Assembly: GCA_050288425.1 (NCBI GenBank)
Contig: JBNKDU010000124.1
Location: forward strand, 1-64,000
Reading direction: 5' to 3'
Length of the DNA: 64,000 nt
From: JARRKU01 sp050288425
Lineage (GTDB): Bacteria; Desulfobacterota; Desulfobacteria; Desulfobacterales; Desulfosarcinaceae
Positions 17,527-27,146 of this stretch are shown here, in pieces (position 1 is the stretch's first letter; each line of letters starts with the position of its first letter). Below the pieces are notes generated by a model that did no database searches, had not been told where the DNA came from, and saw only the letters and a list, made by a program, of their open reading frames with translations. A program made the translations under genes and the position numbers.

Positions 17527-19043
17527 CGAAAAAGGTCAAAACCGCCATCACCCCCACCCGGGAAGAAGATTACCCCGAATGGTATCAGCAGGTGGTCAAA
17601 GCGTCGGACTTGGCCGAACGCTCGCCGGTGCGCGGCTGCATGGTCATCAAGCCGTGGGGATACGCGCTTTGGGAGAACATCCAAGGGGAGTTGGACCGGA
17701 TGTTCAAGGAAACCGGCGTGAAGAATGCCTACTTTCCCTTGTTCATTCCCCTGGCGTTTCTCGAGAAAGAGGCCGAGCATGTGGAGGGTTTCGCCAAGGA
17801 GTGCGCCGTGGTGACCCATCATCGACTGGAGAAGGGCCCTGACGGGGGATTGGTACCCGGCGGCAAACTCACCGAGCCGCTGGTGGTGCGCCCCACTTCG
17901 GAGACCATCATCGGCGAATCCTTCTCCCGTTGGATCAACAGTTACCGGGACCTTCCCATGTTGGTCAACCAGTGGGCCAATGTGGTGCGCTGGGAGATGC
18001 GCACGCGCATCTTCTTGCGCACCAGCGAATTCCTCTGGCAGGAAGGTCACACCGCTCACGCCACGGCCGGTGAAGCCGAGGCCCGCACGGTCCAGATGCT
18101 GGAAGTCTACGCACGGATGGCCGAAGATTGTCTGGCCATGCCGGTGATCCGGGGGAGCAAGACCCCGACGGAACGCTTTCCCGGCGCCGTGGACACCCAG
18201 TGCATCGAAGCCATGATGCAGGACCGCAAGGCTTTGCAGGCCGGTACCTCCCATTTTCTGGGGCAGAACTTCGCCAAGGCGTCGGGGATATGTTTTCAAA
18301 CCGCCGACGAAGAAGAAGAATATGCCTGGACCACCTCCTGGGGGGTCTCCACACGATTGATCGGCGGACTGATCATGACCCACGGGGACGACGACGGCCT
18401 GGCCGTTCCGCCCCGGGTGGCCCCCACCCACGTGGTCATCCTGCCCATCGTCCATAAACCCGAAGACCAGGACAAGGTGACCGCTTTTTGCGACCAATTG
18501 GCCCGGGACCTGCGCAGCCGACGGTATCACCACCGTCGCCTGGTGGTGGAGATCGACAACCGGGACATCGGCGGCGCCCGTGGCTGGGAATGGATCAAGA
18601 AGGGAGTTCCCCTGCGGCTGGAAGTCGGTCCCCGTGATGTGGCCGGAGACGCCGTCTTCATGGGGCGCAGGGACAGGGCACATCGGGAAAAGGTCTCCAT
18701 GGCGCGGCAACAATTCATCGACGAGGTGGAGACCCTCCTGGACGATATCCAGGCAACCATGTTCGCACGCGCCAAGGCGCATCAGGAGGCCCATACCCAT
18801 GTGATCGACGACAAGAGCGCCTTCTATGCCTTCTTTACCCCCAAGAACAGTGAAAAGCCCGAAATTCACGGCGGATTCGCCCGCAGCCACTGGTGCGGCG
18901 GGCAGGAATGCGAAGCGCAGATCAAGGCCGATTTGACCGTGACCATCCGCTGCCTGCCATTTGATGTCGAAGCGGAAACGGGCCGATGCATCTGTTGCGG
19001 AGCGCCCAGCGATCGCCGGGTGGTGTTTGCCAAAGCTTATTAG
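17523..19043 (+). CDS. proS: Prolyl-tRNA synthetase, eukaryote/archaeon-like type
   Basis: Class II synthetase charging tRNA-Pro. The 506-residue protein lacks the long bacterial insertion (editing) domain and has the archaeal/eukaryotic architecture: core with RPTSETIIGESFSRWI and FLWQEGHTAHAT, anticodon-binding domain, then a Cys-containing zinc-like C-terminal domain ending near CICCGAPSDRRVVFAKAY. The start at 17523 overlaps the ispG stop and is preceded by GAGGAATCAGGA. The frame is open 16 codons earlier, inside ispG. Confidence 0.94.
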   Translation: MTKKVKTAITPTREEDYPEWYQQVVKASDLAERSPVRGCMVIKPWGYALWENIQGELDRMFKETGVKNAYFPLFIPLAFLEKEAEHVEGFAKECAVVTHHRLEKGPDGGLVPGGKLTEPLVVRPTSETIIGESFSRWINSYRDLPMLVNQWANVVRWEMRTRIFLRTSEFLWQEGHTAHATAGEAEARTVQMLEVYARMAEDCLAMPVIRGSKTPTERFPGAVDTQCIEAMMQDRKALQAGTSHFLGQNFAKASGICFQTADEEEEYAWTTSWGVSTRLIGGLIMTHGDDDGLAVPPRVAPTHVVILPIVHKPEDQDKVTAFCDQLARDLRSRRYHHRRLVVEIDNRDIGGARGWEWIKKGVPLRLEVGPRDVAGDAVFMGRRDRAHREKVSMARQQFIDEVETLLDDIQATMFARAKAHQEAHTHVIDDKSAFYAFFTPKNSEKPEIHGGFARSHWCGGQECEAQIKADLTVTIRCLPFDVEAETGRCICCGAPSDRRVVFAKAY

Positions 19044-19069
19044 CTGATTTAATATCACTTTTATCAGCT
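19042..19069 (+). repeat. Hairpin between proS and rel
   Basis: AGCTGAT (19042-19048) pairs with ATCAGCT (19063-19069) around a 14-base AT-rich loop just past the proS stop. There is no T-run after it. A weak structural element only. Confidence 0.35.
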
Positions 19070-19138
19070 TCGGGCTCCTGGCGGATAGGGGCACCGGGAA
19101 CCGGCGACCGGATTTGCAGCAGATTTTTCAGGCGATCT

Positions 19139-21280
19139 ATGATTCGGATCAATGACATCTTAGATAAGATATATGATTACAATCCGGATGCCGATCTGGG
19201 TCTGATCGATCAGGCCTATATCTTCTCGGCCAAAGTCCACGACGGGCAGATGCGGTTGTCCGGCGAGCCCTATCTGTCCCACCCCCTGGAGGTGGCCGGC
19301 ATTCTGGCGGACATGAAGCTCGATGCCGTCAGCGTGGCGGCCGGCCTGCTCCACGATGTGGTCGAAGACACCCACGCCACCGAGGCGGAAATCGAAGACA
19401 TGTTCGGCGCCGAGGTGAGGCAGATCGTCGCCGGTGTCACCAAGTTGAGCACCATTTCCTTTTCCAGCGCCCAGGCCCGCCAGGCCGAGAACATCCGCAA
19501 AATGCTGCTGGCCATGGCCGATGACATCCGGGTGATCCTCATCAAGCTGGCCGACCGGGTGCACAACATGCGTACCCTGCAATTTCACAAGACACGACAA
19601 AAACAGCGCCAGATCGCCAAGGAGACCATCGATATCTACTCCCCCATCGCCTCGCGGCTGGGGATCTACTGGGTCAAGAACGAGCTGGAGAACATCGCCT
19701 TCGAATACCTCTACCCGGATGAGTTCGAGCGCATCAAACAACGGGTGGCCAAGGACCGCGAAGAGCGGGAGAATTACATCGAAACCGTCAAAGCGTTCAT
19801 CCAGAAGAAAATGGATGAAAGCAGTCTGCCCTGCATGGTGCTGGGACGCTATAAGCATTACTACAGCATTTACCAGAAAATGCTGCAGCAGGATCTCGCC
19901 TTCGAAGAAGTATACGACATCATCGCCTTCCGCATTATTCTGGATACCATTTCCCAATGTTACGAAGCCCTGGGGTTGGTGCACGCGCTCTGGAAGCCCA
20001 TCGCCAAGAAGTTCAAGGACTACATCGGCATGCCCAAGCCCAACATGTACCAGTCCCTGCATACGACGGTCATCGGGCCTTATGGCGAGCGCATCGAGAT
20101 CCAAATCCGCACCAAGGATATGGATCAGGTGGCCAAATCGGGCATCGCCGCGCATTGGAGCTACAAGGAAGGCAAAACCGCCGATGCGCGCATCGCCAAG
20201 ACCTTCGCCTGGATCCAGGATCTGGTGGAAAACCAGGCCCATATCAACGATCCGGATGAATTTCTGGAAAACGTGCGCATCGATCTCTTTCCGGATGAGG
20301 TCTATGTCTTCACGCCCCAGGGAGACATCAAGTCCCTGCCCAAAGGTGCCACCCCCGTGGATTTTGCCTACGCCATCCACTCGGAAGTAGGGCAGCAATG
20401 CGTGGGGGCCAAGGTGGACGGCCGCATGGTGCCGTTGAAATACCAATTGCAGACCGGCGAAAGCGTGGAGGCGATCACCCAGAAAGGCCATCAGCCCAGC
20501 AAGGATTGGCTCGGTTTCGTCAAGACCGTGAAGGCCCGGCAGCGCATCCGGCAATGGATCAAAACCCAGGAGAAGGAACGCAGCCGCCTGTTGGGCCGCG
20601 AAATGTGCGAAAAGGCCTTCCGTAAATACAAACTCAATTTCAACGCCTTGATCAAATCCGATGAGATGGAGAAGGTGGTGGAGAGTTTCGGCCACAAGTC
20701 GGTGGATGACCTGATCATCTCGGTGGGCTACGGCAAGATCACCCCCCTGCAGGTCATCCGCAAGATCGTTCCCAGGACCGATGATACCCAAGCCCAGACC
20801 GCCATCCTCAATAAAACCCCGGCCGTGCCAAAGAAGAAGCTTGGCAGCGGTGTGGTGGTCAAAGGCGTGGAAGATATCCTCGTACGGTTCGGAAAATGCT
20901 GTCAGCCCGTTCCCGGAGACGCCATCGTCGGGTTCATCACCCGCGGATTCGGCGTGACCGTGCATCGGGTCGGCTGTGCCAATCTGATAAAAACCAACCC
21001 CGAGCGCCTCATCGAAGTGCAATGGGATCGCGCCACCGATGAGACCTTTCCGGTGAAAATCATGATCCGGGCGCTGGACCGCATGGGGCTGCTGGCCGAC
21101 CTGGCCGCCTGTATCAGCAAGGCCGGCGCCAATATCCTCAATGCCAGCAGCGAGACCAACAGCGACAAAGTCGTTTCCAGCTATTTCACCCTGTCGGTGG
21201 GCAACCTGGAACAACTGGACCAGGTCCTGGTCGGGTTGAAAAAGGTCAAGCAAGTTCGCGAAGTGCACCGCATGCACTGA
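19139..21280 (+). CDS. rel: Bifunctional (p)ppGpp synthetase/hydrolase
   Basis: Makes and degrades the stringent-response alarmone. The 713-residue protein has an N-terminal HD hydrolase (LLHDVVEDT, His72-Asp73), a synthetase domain (RYKHYYSIYQKM, YDIIAFRII, KPNMYQSLHTT with Tyr304), a TGS domain (VYVFTPQGDIKSLPKGATP), a conserved Cys-containing helical/zinc-finger region (RFGKCCQPVPGD) and a C-terminal ACT domain. An intact HD motif predicts hydrolase activity. The ATG at 19139 gives MIRINDILDKI; the long upstream frame lies in proS and is not coding. Often called spoT or relA. Confidence 0.95.
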   Translation: MIRINDILDKIYDYNPDADLGLIDQAYIFSAKVHDGQMRLSGEPYLSHPLEVAGILADMKLDAVSVAAGLLHDVVEDTHATEAEIEDMFGAEVRQIVAGVTKLSTISFSSAQARQAENIRKMLLAMADDIRVILIKLADRVHNMRTLQFHKTRQKQRQIAKETIDIYSPIASRLGIYWVKNELENIAFEYLYPDEFERIKQRVAKDREERENYIETVKAFIQKKMDESSLPCMVLGRYKHYYSIYQKMLQQDLAFEEVYDIIAFRIILDTISQCYEALGLVHALWKPIAKKFKDYIGMPKPNMYQSLHTTVIGPYGERIEIQIRTKDMDQVAKSGIAAHWSYKEGKTADARIAKTFAWIQDLVENQAHINDPDEFLENVRIDLFPDEVYVFTPQGDIKSLPKGATPVDFAYAIHSEVGQQCVGAKVDGRMVPLKYQLQTGESVEAITQKGHQPSKDWLGFVKTVKARQRIRQWIKTQEKERSRLLGREMCEKAFRKYKLNFNALIKSDEMEKVVESFGHKSVDDLIISVGYGKITPLQVIRKIVPRTDDTQAQTAILNKTPAVPKKKLGSGVVVKGVEDILVRFGKCCQPVPGDAIVGFITRGFGVTVHRVGCANLIKTNPERLIEVQWDRATDETFPVKIMIRALDRMGLLADLAACISKAGANILNASSETNSDKVVSSYFTLSVGNLEQLDQVLVGLKKVKQVREVHRMH

Positions 21281-21520
21281 GTCCGGCCGGAACCTTTTTA
21301 TCACCGTCATCCGTCGGATCGACACATCCGTTCGATGTTGCAGGGATTCGTGCGGCCGGCCGATGGGCATTCTACGAAGATCGAACCTGGGCGGGAATCA
21401 GGAATTGTTTGGATCTGGAGAGGGATCGCGGCGGGAAGCCGGGATGAAAGCCCGGGGCTCCCGGGTGGATTCATCCGGGTGCCCAGAGAAGGCTTTCAGC
21501 GGATCAACGGGGCAGGGCCG
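21281..21520. other. Convergent intergenic region rel / rpmB
   Basis: A GC-rich gap between the converging rel and rpmB genes. It contains partially complementary segments (GAAAGCC near 21447 and GGCTTTC near 21491) but no stem with a T-run, so I do not call a terminator. No gene seen. Confidence 0.4.
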
Positions 21521-21712
21521 TCAGGGCGCCTTGACCACACGTCCGGACTTGATGCAATTGGTGCAGACCACCATTTTCCGGGTTCGGCCGTTTTGGGCGG
21601 TGCGGACACTCTGCAGGTTGGGATTGAAGCGGCGCTTGTTGACATTGTGGGCATGGCTGACATGGTTGCCCACCATGGGTTTCTTGCCACAGATTTCACA
21701 TTCTTTTGCCAT
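21521..21712 (-). CDS. rpmB: 50S ribosomal protein L28
   Basis: Large-subunit ribosomal protein of 63 residues. It begins MAKECEICGKKPMVGNHVSH and contains NVNKRRFNPNLQ and CTNCIKSGRV; the two CxxC pairs mark the zinc-binding form of L28. The frame is open nine codons further, but the start at 21712, with GGAG upstream, gives the conserved N terminus. Confidence 0.96.
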   Translation of the reverse strand: MAKECEICGKKPMVGNHVSHAHNVNKRRFNPNLQSVRTAQNGRTRKMVVCTNCIKSGRVVKAP

Positions 21713-21848
21713 CTTTTTGCTCCGGCTCGCTGCAACCAAACCGATGTCGATGCACCGGCGGTGGTAAAGTTTGCACCCGCGTTTACGCTAAGCGGGCATC
21801 AATCGAAACGCATCTCTTACCGTGTTTCCACACACGTGTAAAGAATTT

Positions 21849-22544
21849 TTATTGCGCGGTGCGGGGTTTCGGCAGATTTGTCTTTTCCGCCGCTTCCCGG
21901 GCGACCAGGGCCTCGCAAAGGGTGATATAGCGCAATGCCCGGTGATGTACGCCTACATCGGGATAATGGGTGATTACCGCCTGGAAGCGATTCAGTGCCG
22001 CTTTGTATTTTTTCGACTTGTAGTAGAAACGGCCCACATAGAATTCGTGACCGGCAAGATTTTGCAGGCATTTGGTGATATGGGTGTCGGCCCGGGCCGC
22101 GTAGGGGTCGGACGGGTACTGGCGCACCAGCCGCTGAAAGACTTCCAGGGCCTTCTTGGCCGGTGTCTGATCCCGGTCGATGGTATCCACTTGCTCATAA
22201 TAGCAGCGGCCGATCTGATAAATCACGTAGGGAACCGCCTCGTTGCGCGGATGAAGCTGCTCGAACTCTTCGTATGCCAGGATCGCTTCTTCGTAGTTTT
22301 TCAGCTGGTAGTTTGCATCGGCGATCTTCAACTCGGCCAGGATGGCGTATTTGCTGAAGGGATACCAATCCTTGAGTTGTTCGAAATTCTTGATGGCTTC
22401 CTGATAGCGGCCGCGGTCAAATGCGTTCACTCCGTCCTGGATAAGATCCTGGGCCGGTTTTTCCAGGTCCTCCTTGGCGAACCAGGCGCAGCCCGAAGCC
22501 GTTAGCAGGGAGAGGGCAATGATTCCGAAGAGCAGATGTTTCAT
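21849..22544 (-). CDS. bamD: Outer membrane assembly lipoprotein BamD
   Basis: Component of the BAM machinery inserting beta-barrel proteins into the outer membrane. The 231-residue product has a lipoprotein signal (MKHLLFGIIALSLLTASGC, lipidated Cys19) and about five TPR-like repeats, such as AFDRGRYQEAIKNFEQLKDWYPFSKYA and the helix around CYYEQVDTIDRDQ that characterises BamD. It lies between trxA and rpmB on the same strand. Confidence 0.9.
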   Translation of the reverse strand: MKHLLFGIIALSLLTASGCAWFAKEDLEKPAQDLIQDGVNAFDRGRYQEAIKNFEQLKDWYPFSKYAILAELKIADANYQLKNYEEAILAYEEFEQLHPRNEAVPYVIYQIGRCYYEQVDTIDRDQTPAKKALEVFQRLVRQYPSDPYAARADTHITKCLQNLAGHEFYVGRFYYKSKKYKAALNRFQAVITHYPDVGVHHRALRYITLCEALVAREAAEKTNLPKPRTAQ

Positions 22545-22638
22545 GTTTAATCGTCCGCAACGAATTGGATGCCCACGCGTCTACTTGCCGCGCGATGCGG
22601 CGTGGACCCCGGGCTAAACTGATATGGTGGGAATGAGG

Positions 22639-22965
22639 CTACGTCAGGTTCTTGATGGTGTCTTCCAGCTTGGATTTGGCCACCATGCCGGTGATCTGGT
22701 CAACCACTTCGCCATCTTTGAAAAAGATAAGGGTTGGAATGGCCTTGATGCCGAATTTGCCAGGCGTGACAGGGTTGTCGTCCACATTGCATTTGGTGAA
22801 TTTGATCTGCTCCCCGTAAGTTCCGGCCAGATCCTCGAGTACCGGTGTGATCGCCTTGCAGGGACCGCACCAGGGTGCCCAAAAGTCCACGACAGCCGGC
22901 TTTTCCGATTTCACCACCTCTGCTTCAAAGCTACTGTCATCGATATCCATGATTCCCTGTGCCAT
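22639..22965 (-). CDS. trxA: Thioredoxin
   Basis: Cytosolic disulfide reductase of 108 residues with active site WCGPC at 32-36, the cis-proline segment KAIPTLIFFKDG, and family-standard length. AAGGACATC precedes the ATG at 22965; the longer upstream frame is not conserved. A good promoter stands at 23009-23037. Confidence 0.96.
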   Translation of the reverse strand: MAQGIMDIDDSSFEAEVVKSEKPAVVDFWAPWCGPCKAITPVLEDLAGTYGEQIKFTKCNVDDNPVTPGKFGIKAIPTLIFFKDGEVVDQITGMVAKSKLEDTIKNLT

Positions 22966-23008
22966 AATTATGATGTCCTTTCTAAGGGCGCGTTTAAATA
23001 GATCGACC

Positions 23009-23037
23009 AAAATAATATGTTGCCATGGGGTTGTCAA
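23009..23037 (-). promoter_or_regulatory. Sigma70-like promoter of trxA
   Basis: Minus strand: TTGACA (23032-23037), 17 bases, TATTTT (23009-23014), about 45 bases before the trxA start codon. An overlapping TATTAT lies three bases upstream of the -10. Confidence 0.65.
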
Positions 23038-23462
23038 CCTTCCGCCGAGGGCATGAATGATTGCGGTAGTAAACGTTTCCGGTGAAATCTGGCCGGAGGA
23101 AGCGGTCGCAGGCAAGTACGGGGCTTCGGATAAACACGGGCGCAGCAGGGGCTCTGGTGTCATCCGAAAATCGTCGCTGCTTCGGAAGATAACATGCTAG
23201 AAAATTTGCTATTCCCATGGCTGACGCGGAGAGTATTCCTGACGTCGATTGACATCATCGCGGACATCACTTATAGAGGGCGTCATGGTGTCGGGCTTGG
23301 CGATCGTGTGCTTCGATTTCCCCTGATTCATCCTATGCCGGCGGGTGCTTACACCCACCGGAACAAATCTGCATTCGATGGGGTCAGTACCGGGCTGGAT
23401 TGCCAGTGCCCCGTGCCGGCCGGCTGGGGGTCATTGGATGGTATCTGCGGAGGTACGCACCC
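23038..23462. other. Divergent intergenic region trxA / pentapeptide gene
   Basis: About 425 bases beyond the trxA promoter with no supportable gene; short frames here overlap neighbours or lack ribosome-binding sites. The promoter of the pentapeptide-repeat gene should be here but no clear -35/-10 pair stands out. Confidence 0.4.
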
Positions 23463-24437
23463 ATGGCCAATTTCAAACATGTCGAAATGCTTTCCCGGGG
23501 AGTGACCGTCTGGAATGCCTGGCGCGATGGCGATCCAGAGATCAAACCCAATCTCAGCGGTACCAACCTGATGAACGCCGATCTGGCCGAGGCCAATTTG
23601 CGTCAGGCCGACCTTCGCAAGTCCGATCTTCGAAAAGCCGATCTTACCCGTGCCGACCTGGTCAAGGCCGATCTGCGCAATGCCAACCTGCGCTCGGCCA
23701 AGGCCATCGGCGCGAACCTTCAGGGCGCCAACATGAGCGGGGCCCAACTGGTCGCCATCGATCTGAGCAAGTCCGACCTGCGGGGAGCGGATATGCGCGG
23801 AACCCGCTTCGATGGTGCCGACATGTACGAGGCCCGCTTGGGAAAAGCCAACCTGAGCAGCGCCAATCTACCCCGAACCCATCTGCTGGGGGCCGACCTG
23901 CGCAAGGCCAACCTGCGGGGCAGCAACCTGACGGACGTGATTCTGGTCATGGCCGACCTGACCGGGGCGGATCTGTCGCTGGCCGATTTGACCGGTGCCC
24001 GTCTATATGCTTCGGAGCGGGAACAGTGGCGTATCGACGGCATCCGCTGCGCCTATGCCTTCTGGGACGGGGCCGGCAAGCAGCGGACTCCCCCCACTCG
24101 GGATTTCAAACCCGGGGAATTCGAAATGCTCTACTGTCAGCTGCCCACCGTCGAATTCCCTTTCGAGGAGGGATTCACGCCCCTACAGGCCGTGTTGATG
24201 GATCGCGTGGTCCGGCTGATCAACACCCAGGTACCGGGATTTGAACTCAACCTGGACAGCCTGATTCTCAGGGGGGTGCCGCGGGCCGTCTTCTCGGTTC
24301 TGCACCGGGAGGATTGCCCCCGGGCGCTGGAATTGATCCGCCGGCTTTATGCCGAACAGTCGGCCCGTTCCGGCATGCGGGAGGTCCAGGCGTGCATCGA
24401 CAACCTCGGCGTCCCCCAGGCTTGCGCGAATCCCTAG
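23463..24437 (+). CDS. Pentapeptide-repeat protein with a distinct C-terminal domain
   Basis: A 324-residue protein without signal peptide. Residues about 28-185 are tandem A(D/N)Lxx pentapeptides (for example ADLRKSDLRKADLTRADL), expected to fold as a right-handed quadrilateral beta-helix. The last 140 residues are non-repetitive (FEMLYCQLPTVEFPFEEGF, VPGFELNLDSLILRGVPR) and I do not recognise them. GGAGGT precedes the ATG at 23463. It converges on the protease gene with a three-base gap. Function unknown; a binding or scaffolding role for the helix is inferred. Confidence 0.85.
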   Translation: MANFKHVEMLSRGVTVWNAWRDGDPEIKPNLSGTNLMNADLAEANLRQADLRKSDLRKADLTRADLVKADLRNANLRSAKAIGANLQGANMSGAQLVAIDLSKSDLRGADMRGTRFDGADMYEARLGKANLSSANLPRTHLLGADLRKANLRGSNLTDVILVMADLTGADLSLADLTGARLYASEREQWRIDGIRCAYAFWDGAGKQRTPPTRDFKPGEFEMLYCQLPTVEFPFEEGFTPLQAVLMDRVVRLINTQVPGFELNLDSLILRGVPRAVFSVLHREDCPRALELIRRLYAEQSARSGMREVQACIDNLGVPQACANP

Positions 24438-24440
24438 CCA

Positions 24441-26579
24441 TCACGGCCACAAACCTTCGATGAAACACCCCCCACCCGAACCTCCGCCCCCGGAAGATAT
24501 CGAACCGGAGCCCACCGTCGGAGCGGATTCTCCGGCCGCCGTAATCGAGACGCTCCGGGACCAGCTTGCCGAGGCCCCGGCATCATCCCAGATGGTCAGG
24601 GTCACGGTGTATTCTCCGGCGACGGCATAGGTGTGGCTTGGATTTGCTGCCACGGACGCATTGCCGTCGCCGAAATCCCAGGTAAAGCGCTGCACGGAAC
24701 CATCGAAGTCGCTGCAGGTCTGGCGGAAGTCCACCTGACGGTCGACAATGGAAACGTTGAAGCCCGCCGAGGGCGGCAGATTGGTGGAAACGTTTCGGGT
24801 GACGGAGGCGGAGGCGCCCTCGTCGTCGGTCACGGTCAGGCGGACGGCATATGCGCCGGCAATGGCATAGGTATGGCCGGGATTTTCCTGGTCCGAGGTG
24901 TTGCCGTCGCCGAAATCCCACTGCCGGATGGCGATAATGCCGTCGCTGTCCGTGCTGGTGTCGGTGAATTGGATCTGCAGATCGTCCACGGCAAAGTCGA
25001 ATGCCGCCACGGGCTGCCGGTTGACCGCCGGCGCGTCGACGGTGACCACATCGGTGGTGGCGTTGGTGGCCCCGTCGTCGTCGGTCACCGTCAGCCGCAC
25101 GGTGTACGTTCCGGCGGCGGCATAAGTGTGGCTGGGGTTGGCCAGGCCGGAGCCGGTACCGTCGCCGAAATCCCAGTCCCAACCAATCACGGTCCCATCA
25201 TCATCGCTGCTGGCGTCGATGAATTGGACGCCGAGCTGGAGGGCACTGAAATGGAAGGCGGCCGAAGGGGCCGCGTTGGGTGAGCTGCCGGCAAGGGTGA
25301 CGGACACCGAGGCGCGATCTCCCCCGATGGCCGTAGCCGTGACGCTGATTCCGTTGATGCTGTCCGTGAAGCGATCGCCCTGGGCCAGGTTGGTGATGTG
25401 TACCGTGTTGCCGCCGCTTCCGGAATGACGGTGAATGTTGATCCGTTCGGCATAGTCGGCATGGACCGGGTAGTCGCCGATCTGCCGGCGGTAGGACAGG
25501 TAGTAGGATTCATTGGTGTCCGGTTTGGCGATCTTGATGGCCTGGCAGCCAACGGACTGACTGCCCGGGTCCAGCTCCAGGGCATAGAGATCGAAATCTC
25601 CGCTGGTGTCGACCTCCCGCAGGCTGCCGGGGAAGGCGTCGAACCAGTGGCGCTCATCGCGATGGGGCGCGATGGCCTGACTCCAGTAGGGATAGCCCAT
25701 GATGCCCGAGCGGTCGCCGTACTCGGAGTTGATGGTGCCGTCGTTCTCCGGATCCGTGCTGGCATGGTGCCAGCCCAGGTTGTGGCCCAGTTCATGGGCC
25801 AGGACCGGGCCACCGCCCTCGCGGACCCATACCCGGCAATAGTTGGCGCTGCAACCCACCGAACCCAGCCCCGACCAGCCGCAGGACGCTTCGGACGGCA
25901 GCATGAAGACCTTGTGCTGATACTGGGACAAATCGAGCCCGGCATCCGTGGCGGCCGTCTCCGCGGCATCGGCCCAGGCGCCGTAGTCACACCCGTCGGC
26001 TGCATTGAAATCGATGGGGAACGGTCCGAAGACATCCGGCCGGCTGTCTCCATCGGTATCGGCGGTGAATCCCAATTGCTGCCAGGAACTGACCTTGAAC
26101 AATTCGTCCACGTTGCGGCTGTCGGTATACATGAAGCCGGTCACGTCGTCCACGTCAAGGGGGTTGACGGCGTCCAGCATGTCGACGATGAGAATCACCG
26201 CCCGGCGATCCTCCATGATCGCCGGCAAGAGGGAGAGGATCTCGGCCGACCGGGTGCTTTGGAGGGACGCCAGCGGCTGAAGCGAGGCCACCGCAATTCT
26301 ATCTCCAGCGGAACTTCCCTGGACGGTGACCGCGTCTCCCGTGCGCAGCCGGGGGTCCGGCGGTCCGTCGGTGAAGTTCAACTGCCACCGTTTGCCGCCC
26401 GTGGTCTGTGTCGGTCGCAGGTAGTAGGTCGTGGTGCTGACTCCGGTTGTGAAGTCATCGGCCCGCATGATTTCCAGAAGGCCTTCGAAGGTTTCCCCTT
26501 GGGCTGCGATGGCCGGCGCGCCGATGAACAGCGAGAAAACGAGAACGGCGGCGATGATGGTTCTCTGGATGGCTGGCAT
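24441..26579 (-). CDS. Secreted M11-like metalloprotease with three PKD domains
   Basis: A 712-residue exported protein. Order: signal peptide (1-25, ending PAIAAQG), a beta-rich N-terminal domain (about 28-110, EGLLEIMRADDFTTGVST), a gametolysin-like catalytic domain with zinc motif HELGHNLGWHH from about residue 262 and Met-turn SGIMGYPYW, then three PKD domains (about 435-515, 520-600, 603-683; WDFGDG in each), and a Ser/Gly-rich tail with one Cys ending CFIEGLWP. Paralogue of the gene at 27143. Substrate is unknown. The tail may be an anchoring or sorting signal (inference). Confidence 0.85.
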   Translation of the reverse strand: MPAIQRTIIAAVLVFSLFIGAPAIAAQGETFEGLLEIMRADDFTTGVSTTTYYLRPTQTTGGKRWQLNFTDGPPDPRLRTGDAVTVQGSSAGDRIAVASLQPLASLQSTRSAEILSLLPAIMEDRRAVILIVDMLDAVNPLDVDDVTGFMYTDSRNVDELFKVSSWQQLGFTADTDGDSRPDVFGPFPIDFNAADGCDYGAWADAAETAATDAGLDLSQYQHKVFMLPSEASCGWSGLGSVGCSANYCRVWVREGGGPVLAHELGHNLGWHHASTDPENDGTINSEYGDRSGIMGYPYWSQAIAPHRDERHWFDAFPGSLREVDTSGDFDLYALELDPGSQSVGCQAIKIAKPDTNESYYLSYRRQIGDYPVHADYAERINIHRHSGSGGNTVHITNLAQGDRFTDSINGISVTATAIGGDRASVSVTLAGSSPNAAPSAAFHFSALQLGVQFIDASSDDDGTVIGWDWDFGDGTGSGLANPSHTYAAAGTYTVRLTVTDDDGATNATTDVVTVDAPAVNRQPVAAFDFAVDDLQIQFTDTSTDSDGIIAIRQWDFGDGNTSDQENPGHTYAIAGAYAVRLTVTDDEGASASVTRNVSTNLPPSAGFNVSIVDRQVDFRQTCSDFDGSVQRFTWDFGDGNASVAANPSHTYAVAGEYTVTLTIWDDAGASASWSRSVSITAAGESAPTVGSGSISSGGGGSGGGCFIEGLWP

Positions 26580-26825
26580 GGAGGTGCTCCTGTGTGGGAA
26601 ATTTGTGAACAGACAAATCCCTGCAGAAATGATGCCGGAGGCCGGCCGGGAAGGTATCCAGGAAAATATGCTTTTGATTTCAGATTATTAGGAGCTTCTG
26701 TCGGATGGCGACGTCGCGATGGGCCTGCCGGTGGATGAAATCATGGAACACGGTGTTACCAAATGATTACGCCGGGAATTTGGACCCGCCAGAAACCTCG
26801 GGTTCTTGGAACGTTGCGGATGCTT

Positions 26826-27146
26826 CTATTTCAGGACCCGCAGGGATTCCACGATCAGCCGGTGGTCCTGGCGCCGGCCGAGGATTTCCACATGGGTGCC
26901 CGAAGGCAGCGGTGGATCCGGAGGGGCAATGGCAAAATCGAGCCGCAACGCGGTGCCGTCGGGCGTCGATACGAGAAGGTAGTGGGTCTGGGTGCTTTGG
27001 CCCTTGAAGTCATCGGCGATCAGGACTTGCAGTTGCCCACGATACACCTGATTATTCTTTCCGGACGCCTGGGCGGCCATGGAGTGGCAGCCCAGGCACA
27101 GGGCTAGGGTGATGGGCACGACAATGAGGCAGACAAAACGTTTCAT
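26826..27146 (-). CDS. Small exported protein matching the protease N-terminal domain
   Basis: A 106-residue protein with signal peptide (MKRFVCLIVVPITLALCLGC, probable cleavage after AAQA near 27). The remainder aligns by eye with the N-terminal domain of both flanking proteases: YRGQLQVLIADDFKGQSTQT versus EGLLEIMRADDFTTGVSTTT, then PPDPPLPSGTHVEILG versus PPDPRLRTGDAVTVQG. There is no catalytic domain. Its ATG overlaps the stop of the upstream protease (ATGA), implying translational coupling. It could be a stand-alone inhibitor or chaperone domain, or a remnant; undecided. Confidence 0.7.
   Translation of the reverse strand: MKRFVCLIVVPITLALCLGCHSMAAQASGKNNQVYRGQLQVLIADDFKGQSTQTHYLLVSTPDGTALRLDFAIAPPDPPLPSGTHVEILGRRQDHRLIVESLRVLK

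Noticed and set aside
18986..19138. Longer N terminus for the Rel protein
   Set aside because: The added residues come from the end of proS in another frame; the conserved Rel N terminus begins at 19139.
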